Source: Hyphomicrobiales bacterium (GTDB taxonomy: Bacteria > Pseudomonadota > Alphaproteobacteria > Rhizobiales > Devosiaceae). From it: a DNA stretch of 64,000 bases. The DNA lies in the NCBI GenBank assembly GCA_027487555.1, contig JAIYDI010000041.1, positions 1 through 64,000 of the forward strand, written 5' to 3'. How positions within the stretch are numbered: position 1 is the stretch's first letter; each line of letters begins with the position of its first letter. Position numbers and translations under genes: made by a program. The notes under the pieces are model-generated. The model made no database searches and was not told the origin of the DNA. It worked only from the letters and a program-made list of their open reading frames with translations. This document shows positions 54,424 to 61,988 of this stretch, piece by piece.

Positions 54424-55588
54424 AGTTGGCGACGCCCGGCGCCGTTCGGGTGTCGATCTCGACGGCGACGCTGAGGCCCGCGCGGAGCTTGCCGCTCTCC
54501 AGCACCTCGGCCGGCAACGCGATCCGCACCGGCACGCGCTGCACCACCTTGGTGAAGTTGCCCGTGGCGTTCTGCGCCGGCAGGATCGAGAACACCGAGC
54601 CGGACGCTGGCGAGATCGATTCGACCCGGCCTTCGACACTCTCGCCTTCGAGTGCATCCACCGTAACCTTTACCGTCTCGCCGACAGCAATGCGGGCGAG
54701 CTGCGTTTCCTTGAAATTGGCGTCGACATAAAGTTCGTGCGTCGGCACCAGCGCCATCAGCCGGCTGCCCGAAGAGACGAGGTCGCCGTCCTTCACATTG
54801 AGATTGCCGACAACGCCGTCGAAGGGCGCCCTGAGCACCGTGAAGGACAGGTCCCGCTGCGCCCGGGCCGCGGCGATCTCGAGCACCTTCACTTGGCCCT
54901 GGGCTTCGGCGCGCTGCGCCTGATAGACCGAGATGGCGGCCTCAGCCGAAGCGATCTGCGCCTCGCCGGCCGCGACATTCGCCTCGGATGCCTTGAGGCC
55001 TGCATTGGCGCTGTCGAGATCGGCCTGCGATCCGACCGATTGTGCAGCAAGCTGCGCGGCCCGCTTCTGTGCGAGAATGGCATTGTCGCGCGCCGCGACA
55101 TAGGCCGCGAGCTGCGCCTCGGCCTGGGCGAGGCTGGCCCTCGCTCCCTCCGTCTGCGCGTCGATGCGGGCCATGGCCAGCTTTTCTGCGGCTATATTGG
55201 CGTTCGCCGTATCAAGCGCGAGTTGGTAGTCGCCATCGTCAAGCGTGACCAGCGGGTCGCCGGCCTTCACCGGCTGGTTGGCCACCACGTTCAGCTGTGC
55301 GACGTAGCCGGAAAGCTTGGGCGAGATCGTCGCGATATCGCCGAGCACATAGGCATCGTCGGTTCCGACCATGAAACGGCCATTCGTCCAGAAATCATAG
55401 CCATACCAGCCCCCGCCTGCGAGCAGCACGAGCGCAAGGGTGCCCAGAACGAGTGGCCGGCGCGAACGTTTTGGCGGCGCGGTCTTCGCTGCTTCCGGCC
55501 CGGCAATGGTGGCTTCTTCAACTGTTTCGCGTGATTGCGGACTGGACTTGCCGGCAGGAAATGCCTTGATCTTGTCGTTCTGGGACAT
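54422..55588 (-). CDS. emrA: HlyD/EmrA-family efflux periplasmic adaptor
   Basis: A 388-aa membrane-fusion protein. The start at 55588 follows CTGGAGGGCGCC. A cytosolic tail and one helix (LVLGTLALVLLAGGGWYGYD) precede the lipoyl half VGTDDAYVLGDIATISPKLS, a long Ala-rich coiled-coil hairpin (residues about 130-240), the second lipoyl half VLRAPFDGVVGNLNVKDGD and the beta-barrel ELYVDANFKETQLARI. Divergent from tetR across a shared, operator-flanked promoter region. Confidence 0.94.
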   Translation of the reverse strand: MSQNDKIKAFPAGKSSPQSRETVEEATIAGPEAAKTAPPKRSRRPLVLGTLALVLLAGGGWYGYDFWTNGRFMVGTDDAYVLGDIATISPKLSGYVAQLNVVANQPVKAGDPLVTLDDGDYQLALDTANANIAAEKLAMARIDAQTEGARASLAQAEAQLAAYVAARDNAILAQKRAAQLAAQSVGSQADLDSANAGLKASEANVAAGEAQIASAEAAISVYQAQRAEAQGQVKVLEIAAARAQRDLSFTVLRAPFDGVVGNLNVKDGDLVSSGSRLMALVPTHELYVDANFKETQLARIAVGETVKVTVDALEGESVEGRVESISPASGSVFSILPAQNATGNFTKVVQRVPVRIALPAEVLESGKLRAGLSVAVEIDTRTAPGVAN

Positions 55589-55624
55589 GGCGCCCTCCAG
55601 GCGGAAAGTGGTTCCTGACAAAAT

Positions 55625-55638
55625 GAACCGTTCGGTTC
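55625..55638. promoter_or_regulatory. TetR operator 1, on the emrAB start site
   Basis: GAACCG-TT-CGGTTC, perfect 6-bp arms. It overlaps the predicted start of the emrAB transcript (near 55636). Confidence 0.75.
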
Positions 55639-55640
55639 GA

Positions 55641-55669
55641 TTGACATAGTCCGATCGACACGCCATATC
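55641..55669 (+). promoter_or_regulatory. tetR promoter
   Basis: TTGACA (55641-55646) and CATATC (55664-55669) with a 17-nt spacer; the predicted start near 55676 abuts operator 2. Confidence 0.65.
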
Positions 55670-55671
55670 AA
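55643..55671 (-). promoter_or_regulatory. emrAB promoter
   Basis: On the minus strand TTGATA (55666-55671) and TATGTC (55643-55648) with a 17-nt spacer. It occupies almost the same 30 bp as the tetR promoter, in the opposite direction. Confidence 0.65.
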
Positions 55672-55678
55672 GGTAAAT

Positions 55679-55694
55679 CGAACCGAGCGGTTCG
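55679..55694. promoter_or_regulatory. TetR operator 2, on the tetR start site
   Basis: CGAACCG-AG-CGGTTCG, perfect 7-bp arms, just downstream of the tetR -10 box. Confidence 0.75.
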
Positions 55695-55715
55695 CTCAAT
55701 CTGAGGGGAACAGCC

Positions 55716-56384
55716 ATGCAGGAAACAGATATCTCGGCCAGTGCCGACAAGGCCCGTCCGAGCCGTAAGGCGGCCGGACAGGACCCGGTCAAGCGCGCGC
55801 AGATTCTCGATGGCGCCAAGCGCTGCTTCATGAAGCTCGGCTACGAGGCCGCCAGCATGAACGAGATTACCGCCGAAGCAGGGGTGTCGAAGGGCACCAT
55901 CTACGTCTATTTCGCCGACAAGCAGACGCTGTTCCGCGCGCTGATCGAGAGTGAGAAGACGGCTGCCATGGAACTGCTGCGGCGCGACCTCGAAAAGGCC
56001 AAGTCGATTGAGGACGCGCTGGGCACTTTCGGGCGCACCGTCTGCATGCGCATGAACAGCGACGAGACTATCCGGGCTCAGCGCATGGTGCTCGGCGTGC
56101 TGGAAAGCCAGCCCGAGGTTGCCGGCATCTTTTACGGCAACCAGACGGCGACAGGGCCGACGATCCTTGCCGAATATCTGAGGGAGAAAGTCCGGGCGGG
56201 CGGTCTCGTCATCGAGGATGTCGACCTGGCGGCACACCAGTTTGCCGATCTGGCGATGTCGAGCCTCTACAAGCCGCGGCTGTTCGGCAACCTCTGCAAC
56301 GCGCCGGCGCGGGCCGACATCGACCATGTCGTGAACGCAGCCGTCGAGATGTTCCTCGCTCGCTACGGCAAGCGGGTCGACTGA
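55716..56384 (+). CDS. TetR-family repressor of the efflux operon
   Basis: A 222-aa regulator. The N-terminal HTH is DGAKRCFMKLGYEAASMNEI, then AEAGVSKGTIYVYFADKQTL (about residues 30-75). The C-terminal ligand domain is all helical and fits the AcrR-type TetR_C group. GAGGGGAACAGCC precedes the ATG. The palindromes on both divergent promoters imply that it represses itself and emrAB, with release by a pump substrate. Confidence 0.94.
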   Translation: MQETDISASADKARPSRKAAGQDPVKRAQILDGAKRCFMKLGYEAASMNEITAEAGVSKGTIYVYFADKQTLFRALIESEKTAAMELLRRDLEKAKSIEDALGTFGRTVCMRMNSDETIRAQRMVLGVLESQPEVAGIFYGNQTATGPTILAEYLREKVRAGGLVIEDVDLAAHQFADLAMSSLYKPRLFGNLCNAPARADIDHVVNAAVEMFLARYGKRVD

Positions 56385-56396
56385 ACCACCTGCCTG

Positions 56397-57047
56397 TCAG
56401 GTCGTGAGCACCCGGTGCAGCACGGCCTGCAGGTGGCCTTCGAGCGCGGCAATCGCTCCATCCGTATCGCGTGAGGCGAGCGCGTCGATGATGGCGATAT
56501 GCTCGCGCATCGACTTCTCCGTATTGGCAGGGCCTACCGCCACCATGTTGTGCAGCCGGATGATGTACATCTTCTGCGCGAGCCGGGCATAGACGGTCTC
56601 GATCTGGCGGTTGTCATAGGCTGAGATGAAGCTCTCGTGGAACGCGCTTTCGAGTTCGCGCACCGGTCCCCGGAACGCGTCGGGGGTCTCGGCCGTGCGC
56701 ACCAGATCGATCACCGCGAGATGGCGCCCGCGCATGTCGTCGATCCATTCGGGCGTGACCATCGAGGCGAACTTCCTCAAGCCTTCGCGTTCCAGCATGC
56801 CGCGGAACTGGAACGTCTCGCCCATGAAGTTGACATCGAGCCGAAACACCGTGATGCCGAGCTTGCGGCGCACCTGCACCATCCCCTCGGCCTCGAGCAA
56901 GGTCGTCGTCTCGCGCATCGGCGACAGCGATAACCCGAGGATTTCGGCCAGTTCCTCCTGCCGGAGCGTCTGGCCGAACTTCAGTCGACCGGCGATCAGG
57001 GCATCGAAGAAACGCCTGTAGCCGAGATTGTCGATTACGCCCTGCAC
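56397..57047 (-). CDS. GntR-family (FadR/FCD) transcriptional regulator
   Basis: A 216-aa repressor-type protein. The GTG start at 57047 follows AAGGAG by 7 nt. The winged helix (FGQTLRQEELAEILGLSLSP, then MRETTTLLEAEGMVQVRRKL) is followed by an FCD ligand domain whose metal-binding residues include ESAFHESFIS and REHIAIIDAL. It is divergent from the ABC/mannonate dehydratase operon, so it probably senses a hexuronate or its product, as UxuR/ExuR-type FCD regulators do. Confidence 0.9.
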   Translation of the reverse strand: MQGVIDNLGYRRFFDALIAGRLKFGQTLRQEELAEILGLSLSPMRETTTLLEAEGMVQVRRKLGITVFRLDVNFMGETFQFRGMLEREGLRKFASMVTPEWIDDMRGRHLAVIDLVRTAETPDAFRGPVRELESAFHESFISAYDNRQIETVYARLAQKMYIIRLHNMVAVGPANTEKSMREHIAIIDALASRDTDGAIAALEGHLQAVLHRVLTT

Positions 57048-57144
57048 GCCTCACTCCTTGCAAATGCGCGCTTCTACCGACAGCAGGCCGCGCTGTCACC
57101 GCCAACCCGCCATAGATCCTAAGTCGTAAAGGTGGCCCAGCGCG

Positions 57145-57172
57145 TTGACATGGCTTTCATTCACCATATACG
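57145..57172 (+). promoter_or_regulatory. Promoter of the ABC/mannonate dehydratase operon
   Basis: TTGACA (57145-57150) and TATACG (57167-57172) with a 16-nt spacer. The predicted start near 57179 lies just before the 18-bp palindrome. Confidence 0.65.
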
Positions 57173-57185
57173 CTTCTATTTAGCC

Positions 57186-57203
57186 GATTAAATATATTTA
57201 ATC
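57186..57203. promoter_or_regulatory. Perfect 18-bp palindrome, probable GntR operator
   Basis: GATTAAATATATTTAATC is a perfect palindrome and an A/T island in GC-rich DNA. Its place just after the promoter is that of a repressor block. Confidence 0.7.
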
Positions 57204-57337
57204 CCGGTCAGCCCCATCTTGACCGGTCCTTGCGAGGGGGAGACGGCCGGTACGCCGAGGGAGACGGCGGCCGGCCGGCCTCGCATAACGCTGAGAGCGC
57301 AGGCGCCGCCTGAACGCCGATAAGAGGGAGAGACGTT

Positions 57338-58645
57338 ATGAACGAGACCAAGTGGTCGCGCAGAAAACTGCTGGGCACAGCCGCAAGCGGGTTGGCGCTC
57401 GCCGCCGCCACCAGCTTCCCCATGCCCGCCATCGCGCAGGGCAAGAAGCTCACCTACTGGGGCGGGCTGATCTTTTCCGACGATGCCAACAAGCTGCTCG
57501 TCGACACCATCAATGCCTGGGGTGCCGCCAATGGCGTCGCGACCGAAGTGGTGATGATCAACCAGAACGAAACCACCCAGAAAGTCTCGGCCGCCGTCGC
57601 GTCGAACACCATGCCCGACGCACTCGATGTCGGTCTCGATCTGCTGATGCTGCTGTCGCGTCAGGGCGTCTTCAGCACCATCGATGATCTCTATACCAAG
57701 GTCGGCGACGCACAGGGCGGCTGGTTCGAGGGCCCCGCCAAGGCCACCGACACCAGCGCTGTCGCTGGTGGGCGCACCGGCCTGCCCTTCGGCGTCAACG
57801 GCAATCTGCTGCTCCGCCGCAAGGATCTGCTGGAGCCAGCCGGCTTCGCCGAGCCGCCCGCGACCTGGGACGAACTCGTCGCGCAGGCCACCGCGGTGAA
57901 CAAGCCACCGGTGTTCGGCCTCGGCCTCGCGCTCTCCAATGTTGGCGACGCCAACCTGCAGATTTCCGTGCTGCAAAGCTACGGTGGCCGTATCGCCGAC
58001 GATGCCGGCAAGGTCTGCACCATCAAGTCCGAGGCCACGCGCACCTGGTTGACCTGGCTGAAATCGGCCTGGGACAAGGGCCTCTTCCCGCCCGGCAACA
58101 CCACCTGGGACGGTGCCGGCGACAATCAGGCCTACCTGTCGGGTCAGGCGGCCTTCATCGCCAATACCGGCTCGGTCGGCATCGCTGCGCGCAAGGACGA
58201 CCCGGAACTCTTCGCCGCCAGCCTGTTCTCGCCTCTGCCGGCCGGACCGATGGGCCGGATCTCGCCGATCACGCCGCAGTCCCGCGCCATCACCAAGGCA
58301 AGCGGCAACCAGGATGAAGCCCGGGCGCTGCTCGAGTACCTCGCCAATCCGGACTTCATGAACGCCTATTTCAGTGTCGCCATCTACGGGCCGGTGCTGA
58401 AGGCGCAGGAGAGCGTCGCCGCCTTCAACGGCGACAACGCCATCCTTGCGGGTCTGCTCGGCCTCGCAAAGGCGGGCACCGCGCCGGGCGCGCCCGATGT
58501 CTACAATGCCGCCTTCGCCGACTTCTCCGCCAATTTCGTCGTGCCGAAAATGGCGCAGCGCGTCGTGGTCGATGGCTGGGATTTCGACAGGGCCATGGAT
58601 GAGGCCCAGGCGACAGGCGACGCCATCTACGCGAAATATGCCTGA
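57338..58645 (+). CDS. Sugar ABC transporter substrate-binding protein, Tat-type signal
   Basis: A 435-aa periplasmic binding protein. The N terminus WSRRKLLGTAASGLALAAAT is a twin-arginine signal, cleaved near AIAQ. LTYWGGLIFSDDANKLLVDT, PFGVNGNLLLRRKDLLEPAG and FIANTGSVGIAARKDD fit the family 1 sugar-binding fold. AGAGGGAGAGAC precedes the ATG. First gene of the operon; the mannonate dehydratase at the end suggests a hexuronate-containing ligand. Confidence 0.94.
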   Translation: MNETKWSRRKLLGTAASGLALAAATSFPMPAIAQGKKLTYWGGLIFSDDANKLLVDTINAWGAANGVATEVVMINQNETTQKVSAAVASNTMPDALDVGLDLLMLLSRQGVFSTIDDLYTKVGDAQGGWFEGPAKATDTSAVAGGRTGLPFGVNGNLLLRRKDLLEPAGFAEPPATWDELVAQATAVNKPPVFGLGLALSNVGDANLQISVLQSYGGRIADDAGKVCTIKSEATRTWLTWLKSAWDKGLFPPGNTTWDGAGDNQAYLSGQAAFIANTGSVGIAARKDDPELFAASLFSPLPAGPMGRISPITPQSRAITKASGNQDEARALLEYLANPDFMNAYFSVAIYGPVLKAQESVAAFNGDNAILAGLLGLAKAGTAPGAPDVYNAAFADFSANFVVPKMAQRVVVDGWDFDRAMDEAQATGDAIYAKYA

Positions 58646-58659
58646 CCTGCCTGACATCG

Positions 58660-58691
58660 TGCCGCGGGTGGCCCCAGAGCCATCCGCGGCA
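58660..58691 (+). promoter_or_regulatory. Hairpin between binding protein and permease genes
   Basis: TGCCGCGGGTGGC pairs with GCCATCCGCGGCA (13 bp, one G-U pair, 6-nt loop), followed by TCCCTTTCTT. It begins 15 nt past the binding-protein stop, like the hairpin in the other ABC operon, and probably favours binding-protein expression. Confidence 0.65.
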
Positions 58692-58762
58692 TCCCTTTCT
58701 TCAGGAGGCCCCGACATGGCCGCGCCCCCGCACGCCGCTGAAATTGTTTGGCGAGGTGGAGA

Positions 58763-59638
58763 ATGACCGCCGCGCTGCGCCTGCGGCTGTTCGCCTATAT
58801 GCTGGTTGCGCCGGTGGTGCTGCTCATCCTCGGGCTCGTCGCCTACCCGTTCCTCTTCGCCATCTGGGTCAGTTTCACCGATCAGGTGATCGGCAGTGTC
58901 GGGCGCTTCATCGGCTTTGACAATTTCATCTATCTGAGCAAATCCGCCACCTTCGGCGCGGCTATCTGGAACACCATCACCATCGTGCTGGTCTCCGATG
59001 TGCTGAAGCTCGGTATCGGGCTTGGCCTCGCGCTGCTCGTGCACCAGGCCCTGCCCGGCCGCGGCCTGTTCCGCTCGGTGCTGATGCTGCCCTGGGCCAT
59101 GCCGGCCTTCGTCGCCTTCCTCACCTGGCGCGTGCTCTACCAGCCGCTCGGCGGCGGCATAAATCTCATCCTCAACCAGACCGGCCTCTATTCGGGCACG
59201 ATCGACTGGCTGGGCCAGCGCCAGACAGCGATGAGTTCGGTGATCATCGCCTCGGTGTGGCGCGGCTTTCCGTTCTGGTTCGTCTCCATCCTCGCCGCGC
59301 TCCAGACCGTCCCGCGCGAGCTCTACGAAGCCGCCACCGTCGATGGGGCCAATCGCTGGCAGCGCTTCTGGTCGGTCACCGTACCGGGCATCCGCCAGGT
59401 GGTGATCGTCACGACGCTGCTCAGTTCCATCTGGACGGCGAATGCCTTCGAGCATGTCTGGCTCCTGACGCAAGGCGGCCCCTCCGATGCCACCATGGTC
59501 TTCCCCGTGCTCGCCTATTACGGCATGCAGACCCAGCGTATCGGCGAGGCCGCCGCCGTCTCGGTCTATATGCTGCCCGTGCTCGGCATTCTGGTGATCC
59601 TCGCCACCTCGCTGATGATGCGGAGGGAGGAGCAATGA
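58763..59638 (+). CDS. Sugar ABC transporter permease (MalF type)
   Basis: A 291-aa inner-membrane protein with six helices. The ATG at 58763 follows GAGGTGGAGA. The EAA loop is ELYEAATVDGANRWQRFWSV, then TVP. The stop overlaps the next start (ATGA). Confidence 0.94.
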   Translation: MTAALRLRLFAYMLVAPVVLLILGLVAYPFLFAIWVSFTDQVIGSVGRFIGFDNFIYLSKSATFGAAIWNTITIVLVSDVLKLGIGLGLALLVHQALPGRGLFRSVLMLPWAMPAFVAFLTWRVLYQPLGGGINLILNQTGLYSGTIDWLGQRQTAMSSVIIASVWRGFPFWFVSILAALQTVPRELYEAATVDGANRWQRFWSVTVPGIRQVVIVTTLLSSIWTANAFEHVWLLTQGGPSDATMVFPVLAYYGMQTQRIGEAAAVSVYMLPVLGILVILATSLMMRREEQ

Positions 59639-60522
59639 GCAACATCGCCCGTGCCGCCCTGCCCGATACGGCCAGCATCGCCCGCACCCGCGCCCGCAAC
59701 CGCCGGCTGCTTGGCCGCATCTTCTCCTATCTCGCGCTTGGCCTCGCGGCGCTCCTCGTGCTCTTCCCGATCTACTGGATGATCATCACGTCCCTGAAGC
59801 TGCCGCGCGAAATCTTCCGCTTGCCCTCGCTGTGGCCCAAGGTCTTCACCGGCGACAATTTTGCCAAACTGCTCTCCGATGGCGGCTTTGTCCTCGCCAT
59901 CCGCAACAGCTTCATCGTCTCGGCCACCGTCACCATCATCTCGGTGATCCTCTCGAGCTTTGCCGCCTATTCCATGGTGCGCTTCCGCTACCGCTTCCGC
60001 GGGCTCATCGGCCGGCTCATCCTCTTCGCCTATCTCACCCCCGGCTCGCTGCTGTTCATTCCGCTGTCGATCGTCATGGCGCAGCTGAAACTCGGCAATT
60101 CGCTGGTTGGCCTCGTTCTCGTCTACCTCACCTTCTCGCTGCCGCTCTCCACCTGGCTGCTGCAGGGCTATTTCCGCGGCGTGCCGCGCGAACTCGAGGA
60201 ACAGGGGCTGATCGACGGCCTCACCCGCATGGGCGCGCTCATCCGCATCGTGCTGCCGCTTTCGGCACCGGGCATCGCCGCCGTCGCCATCTTCACCTTC
60301 ACCGGCGCCTGGAACGAGCTGCTCTTCGCGCTTGTGCTGGTCACCTCCGAGAGCCAGCGCACCGCGCCGCTGGCACTGAGCTATCTCATCACGTCCGACG
60401 TCCTGCCCTGGGGCCCCCTGATGGCGGGCGCGGTGATCTCTTCGGTGCCGCTGATGATCCTTTACTTCGTCGCCCAGCGTTTCATGGTAGCCGGCATGAC
60501 CGAGGGGTCGGTAAAGGGCTGA
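59635..60522 (+). CDS. Sugar ABC transporter permease (MalG type)
   Basis: A 295-aa inner-membrane protein. The ATG at 59635 lies in GGAGGGAGGAGCAATG and overlaps the preceding stop. The EAA loop is ELEEQGLIDGLTRMGALIRI, then VLP. FVAQRFMVAGMTEGSVKG ends the protein. No ATPase gene follows. Confidence 0.94.
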   Translation: MSNIARAALPDTASIARTRARNRRLLGRIFSYLALGLAALLVLFPIYWMIITSLKLPREIFRLPSLWPKVFTGDNFAKLLSDGGFVLAIRNSFIVSATVTIISVILSSFAAYSMVRFRYRFRGLIGRLILFAYLTPGSLLFIPLSIVMAQLKLGNSLVGLVLVYLTFSLPLSTWLLQGYFRGVPRELEEQGLIDGLTRMGALIRIVLPLSAPGIAAVAIFTFTGAWNELLFALVLVTSESQRTAPLALSYLITSDVLPWGPLMAGAVISSVPLMILYFVAQRFMVAGMTEGSVKG

Positions 60523-60577
60523 TACGAATTTACGGGCGCACAGACGCCGCACGCATTTCAGGAGGAGACTGAAGACT

Positions 60578-61627
60578 ATGGGTATCCGCGTTGCAGTGGG
60601 CCAGTTCCACGAACTGACCGAGGAGCGGCTGCGTTTCGCCGCGCAGATCGGCGCCACCGGGCTACAGATGAACAACCCCACCCTGCCCGGCGATCATCGC
60701 TGGGATGAGGCCGATGTCCGCGCGCTGGTCGACAAGGTCGAGGCCGCCGGGCTCAAGTTCGAAGCCATCGAAAACGTCCCCACGCATTTCTACCACAAGG
60801 CGATGATGGGGCTCGATGGCCGCGACGAGCAGATCGAGAACTACCAGGCCACCATCCGCGCCGTCGCCCGCGCCGGCATTCCGGTGCTCGGCCTGCATTT
60901 CATGCCCAATTCCGTCTGGACCACCGATCGCAATGGCGCGACGCGTGGCGGCGCCGTCGCCCGGCAGTTCGATATGGATGTGGTCGAGGCGAACGAAGGC
61001 AATCTCGAACTCCTCCGCTCCTTCATGCCCACCACGCTTGGGCGCGCCTCCTCCATGCCGCTCTTCGGCAAGGATGGCCCGGTGATCACCGAAGATCAGA
61101 TGTGGGCCAACTACACCTATTTCATGCAGGCGGTTTTGCCCGTCGCTGAACAGGAGGGGCTGAAACTCGCGCTCCACCCCGATGATCCGCCGGTGCCCAT
61201 GCTCGGCGGCGTCGCACGGCTGTTCTACAAGCCAGAAAACTTCAAGAAAGCCTACGATCTCGTCGGCCGCTCCGAGGCCTGGAGTCTCGATCTCTGCCTC
61301 GGCTGCTGCTCGGAAATGACGGGCGGCAAGCAGAACGTCACCGAGATGATCGAGTATTTCGCCCCCAAGGGCCGCATCTCCTACATCCATTTCCGCGACG
61401 TGAAGGGCACCGTGCCCAACTTCACCGAGTGCTTTATCGGCGATGGCAATTTCGACCCGGCCGAAGTCATCGTGCTCTTGGCGAAGAATGGCTTCGACGG
61501 CTTTCTCCTCGATGACCACGTGCCCAAAATGGATGGCGACAGCGACTGGAACCATCGCGGCCGCGCCCACGCCATCGGCTATATGCAGGGCCTGATCCGC
61601 ATGGCGGAATTCATGAAGGTGCTGTGA
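60578..61627 (+). CDS. uxuA: Mannonate dehydratase-family enzyme (UxuA-like)
   Basis: A 349-aa TIM-barrel enzyme predicted to dehydrate D-mannonate to 2-keto-3-deoxygluconate in glucuronate catabolism. QIGATGLQMNNPTLPGD opens it; LKLALHPDDPPVP, SLDLCLGCCSEM, ISYIHFRDVKGT and LLDDHVPKMDGD carry the His, Cys and Asp metal ligands of UxuA. AGGAGGAGAC precedes the ATG. Last gene of the ABC operon. No mannonate oxidoreductase (UxuB) or uronate isomerase is in view. Confidence 0.9.
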   Translation: MGIRVAVGQFHELTEERLRFAAQIGATGLQMNNPTLPGDHRWDEADVRALVDKVEAAGLKFEAIENVPTHFYHKAMMGLDGRDEQIENYQATIRAVARAGIPVLGLHFMPNSVWTTDRNGATRGGAVARQFDMDVVEANEGNLELLRSFMPTTLGRASSMPLFGKDGPVITEDQMWANYTYFMQAVLPVAEQEGLKLALHPDDPPVPMLGGVARLFYKPENFKKAYDLVGRSEAWSLDLCLGCCSEMTGGKQNVTEMIEYFAPKGRISYIHFRDVKGTVPNFTECFIGDGNFDPAEVIVLLAKNGFDGFLLDDHVPKMDGDSDWNHRGRAHAIGYMQGLIRMAEFMKVL

Positions 61628-61640
61628 GGGAGAGCGCGCC

Positions 61641-61834
61641 GGACCTCATGCTGAGCCTGTCGAAGCACGAGTTCCGATGCCGCCACAAACGCGGTGTCAC
61701 CCCGACGAAGGTCGGGGCCCATCCTGAGATGGTTCCGCAGCCGCAAGGTGGCTGCGGAAGTCACCAAAGACCCCATGGTGAGCTTCCTCATCGTGAGCCT
61801 GTCGAACGACGAACCACGAGGTCCGTGCGCGCGG
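61641..61834. repeat. Repeat-rich gap with 'gagcttgtcgaa' units and a CCCCGAC hairpin
   Basis: Units at 61641-61675 (GGACCTCATGCTGAGCCTGT and on) and about 61772-61834, with the hairpin CCCCGAC-GAAG-GTCGGGG at 61700-61717 between them. No gene is seen in the 361-nt gap 61628-61988, which otherwise holds only the promoter at its right end. Confidence 0.7.
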
Positions 61835-61919
61835 ACGCCGTTTGGGCAACATTGTTCCAAGCAGAAGCAAGCTCACTCGTCGCAGGCTCTGCGTCGCACA
61901 GAAGTTCTGACGGCAGTGA

Positions 61920-61948
61920 TTGCATTTCGTTAGGCGTTACCTTACACT
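61920..61948 (+). promoter_or_regulatory. Promoter of the HTH-nuclease-like gene
   Basis: TTGCAT (61920-61925) and TACACT (61943-61948), 17-nt spacer, in a locally A/T-rich patch 40 nt before the gene. Confidence 0.6.
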
Positions 61949-61988
61949 TTACGGAACGTTTGATCCCCCTAAGCGGAGCATACCTGGC

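Noticed and set aside
57188..59635. An 815-codon minus-strand reading frame
   Set aside because: It lies antisense to the binding-protein and permease genes, which have clear family motifs. The translation is His/Arg/Gly/Asp-rich, as expected from a GC-rich complement.
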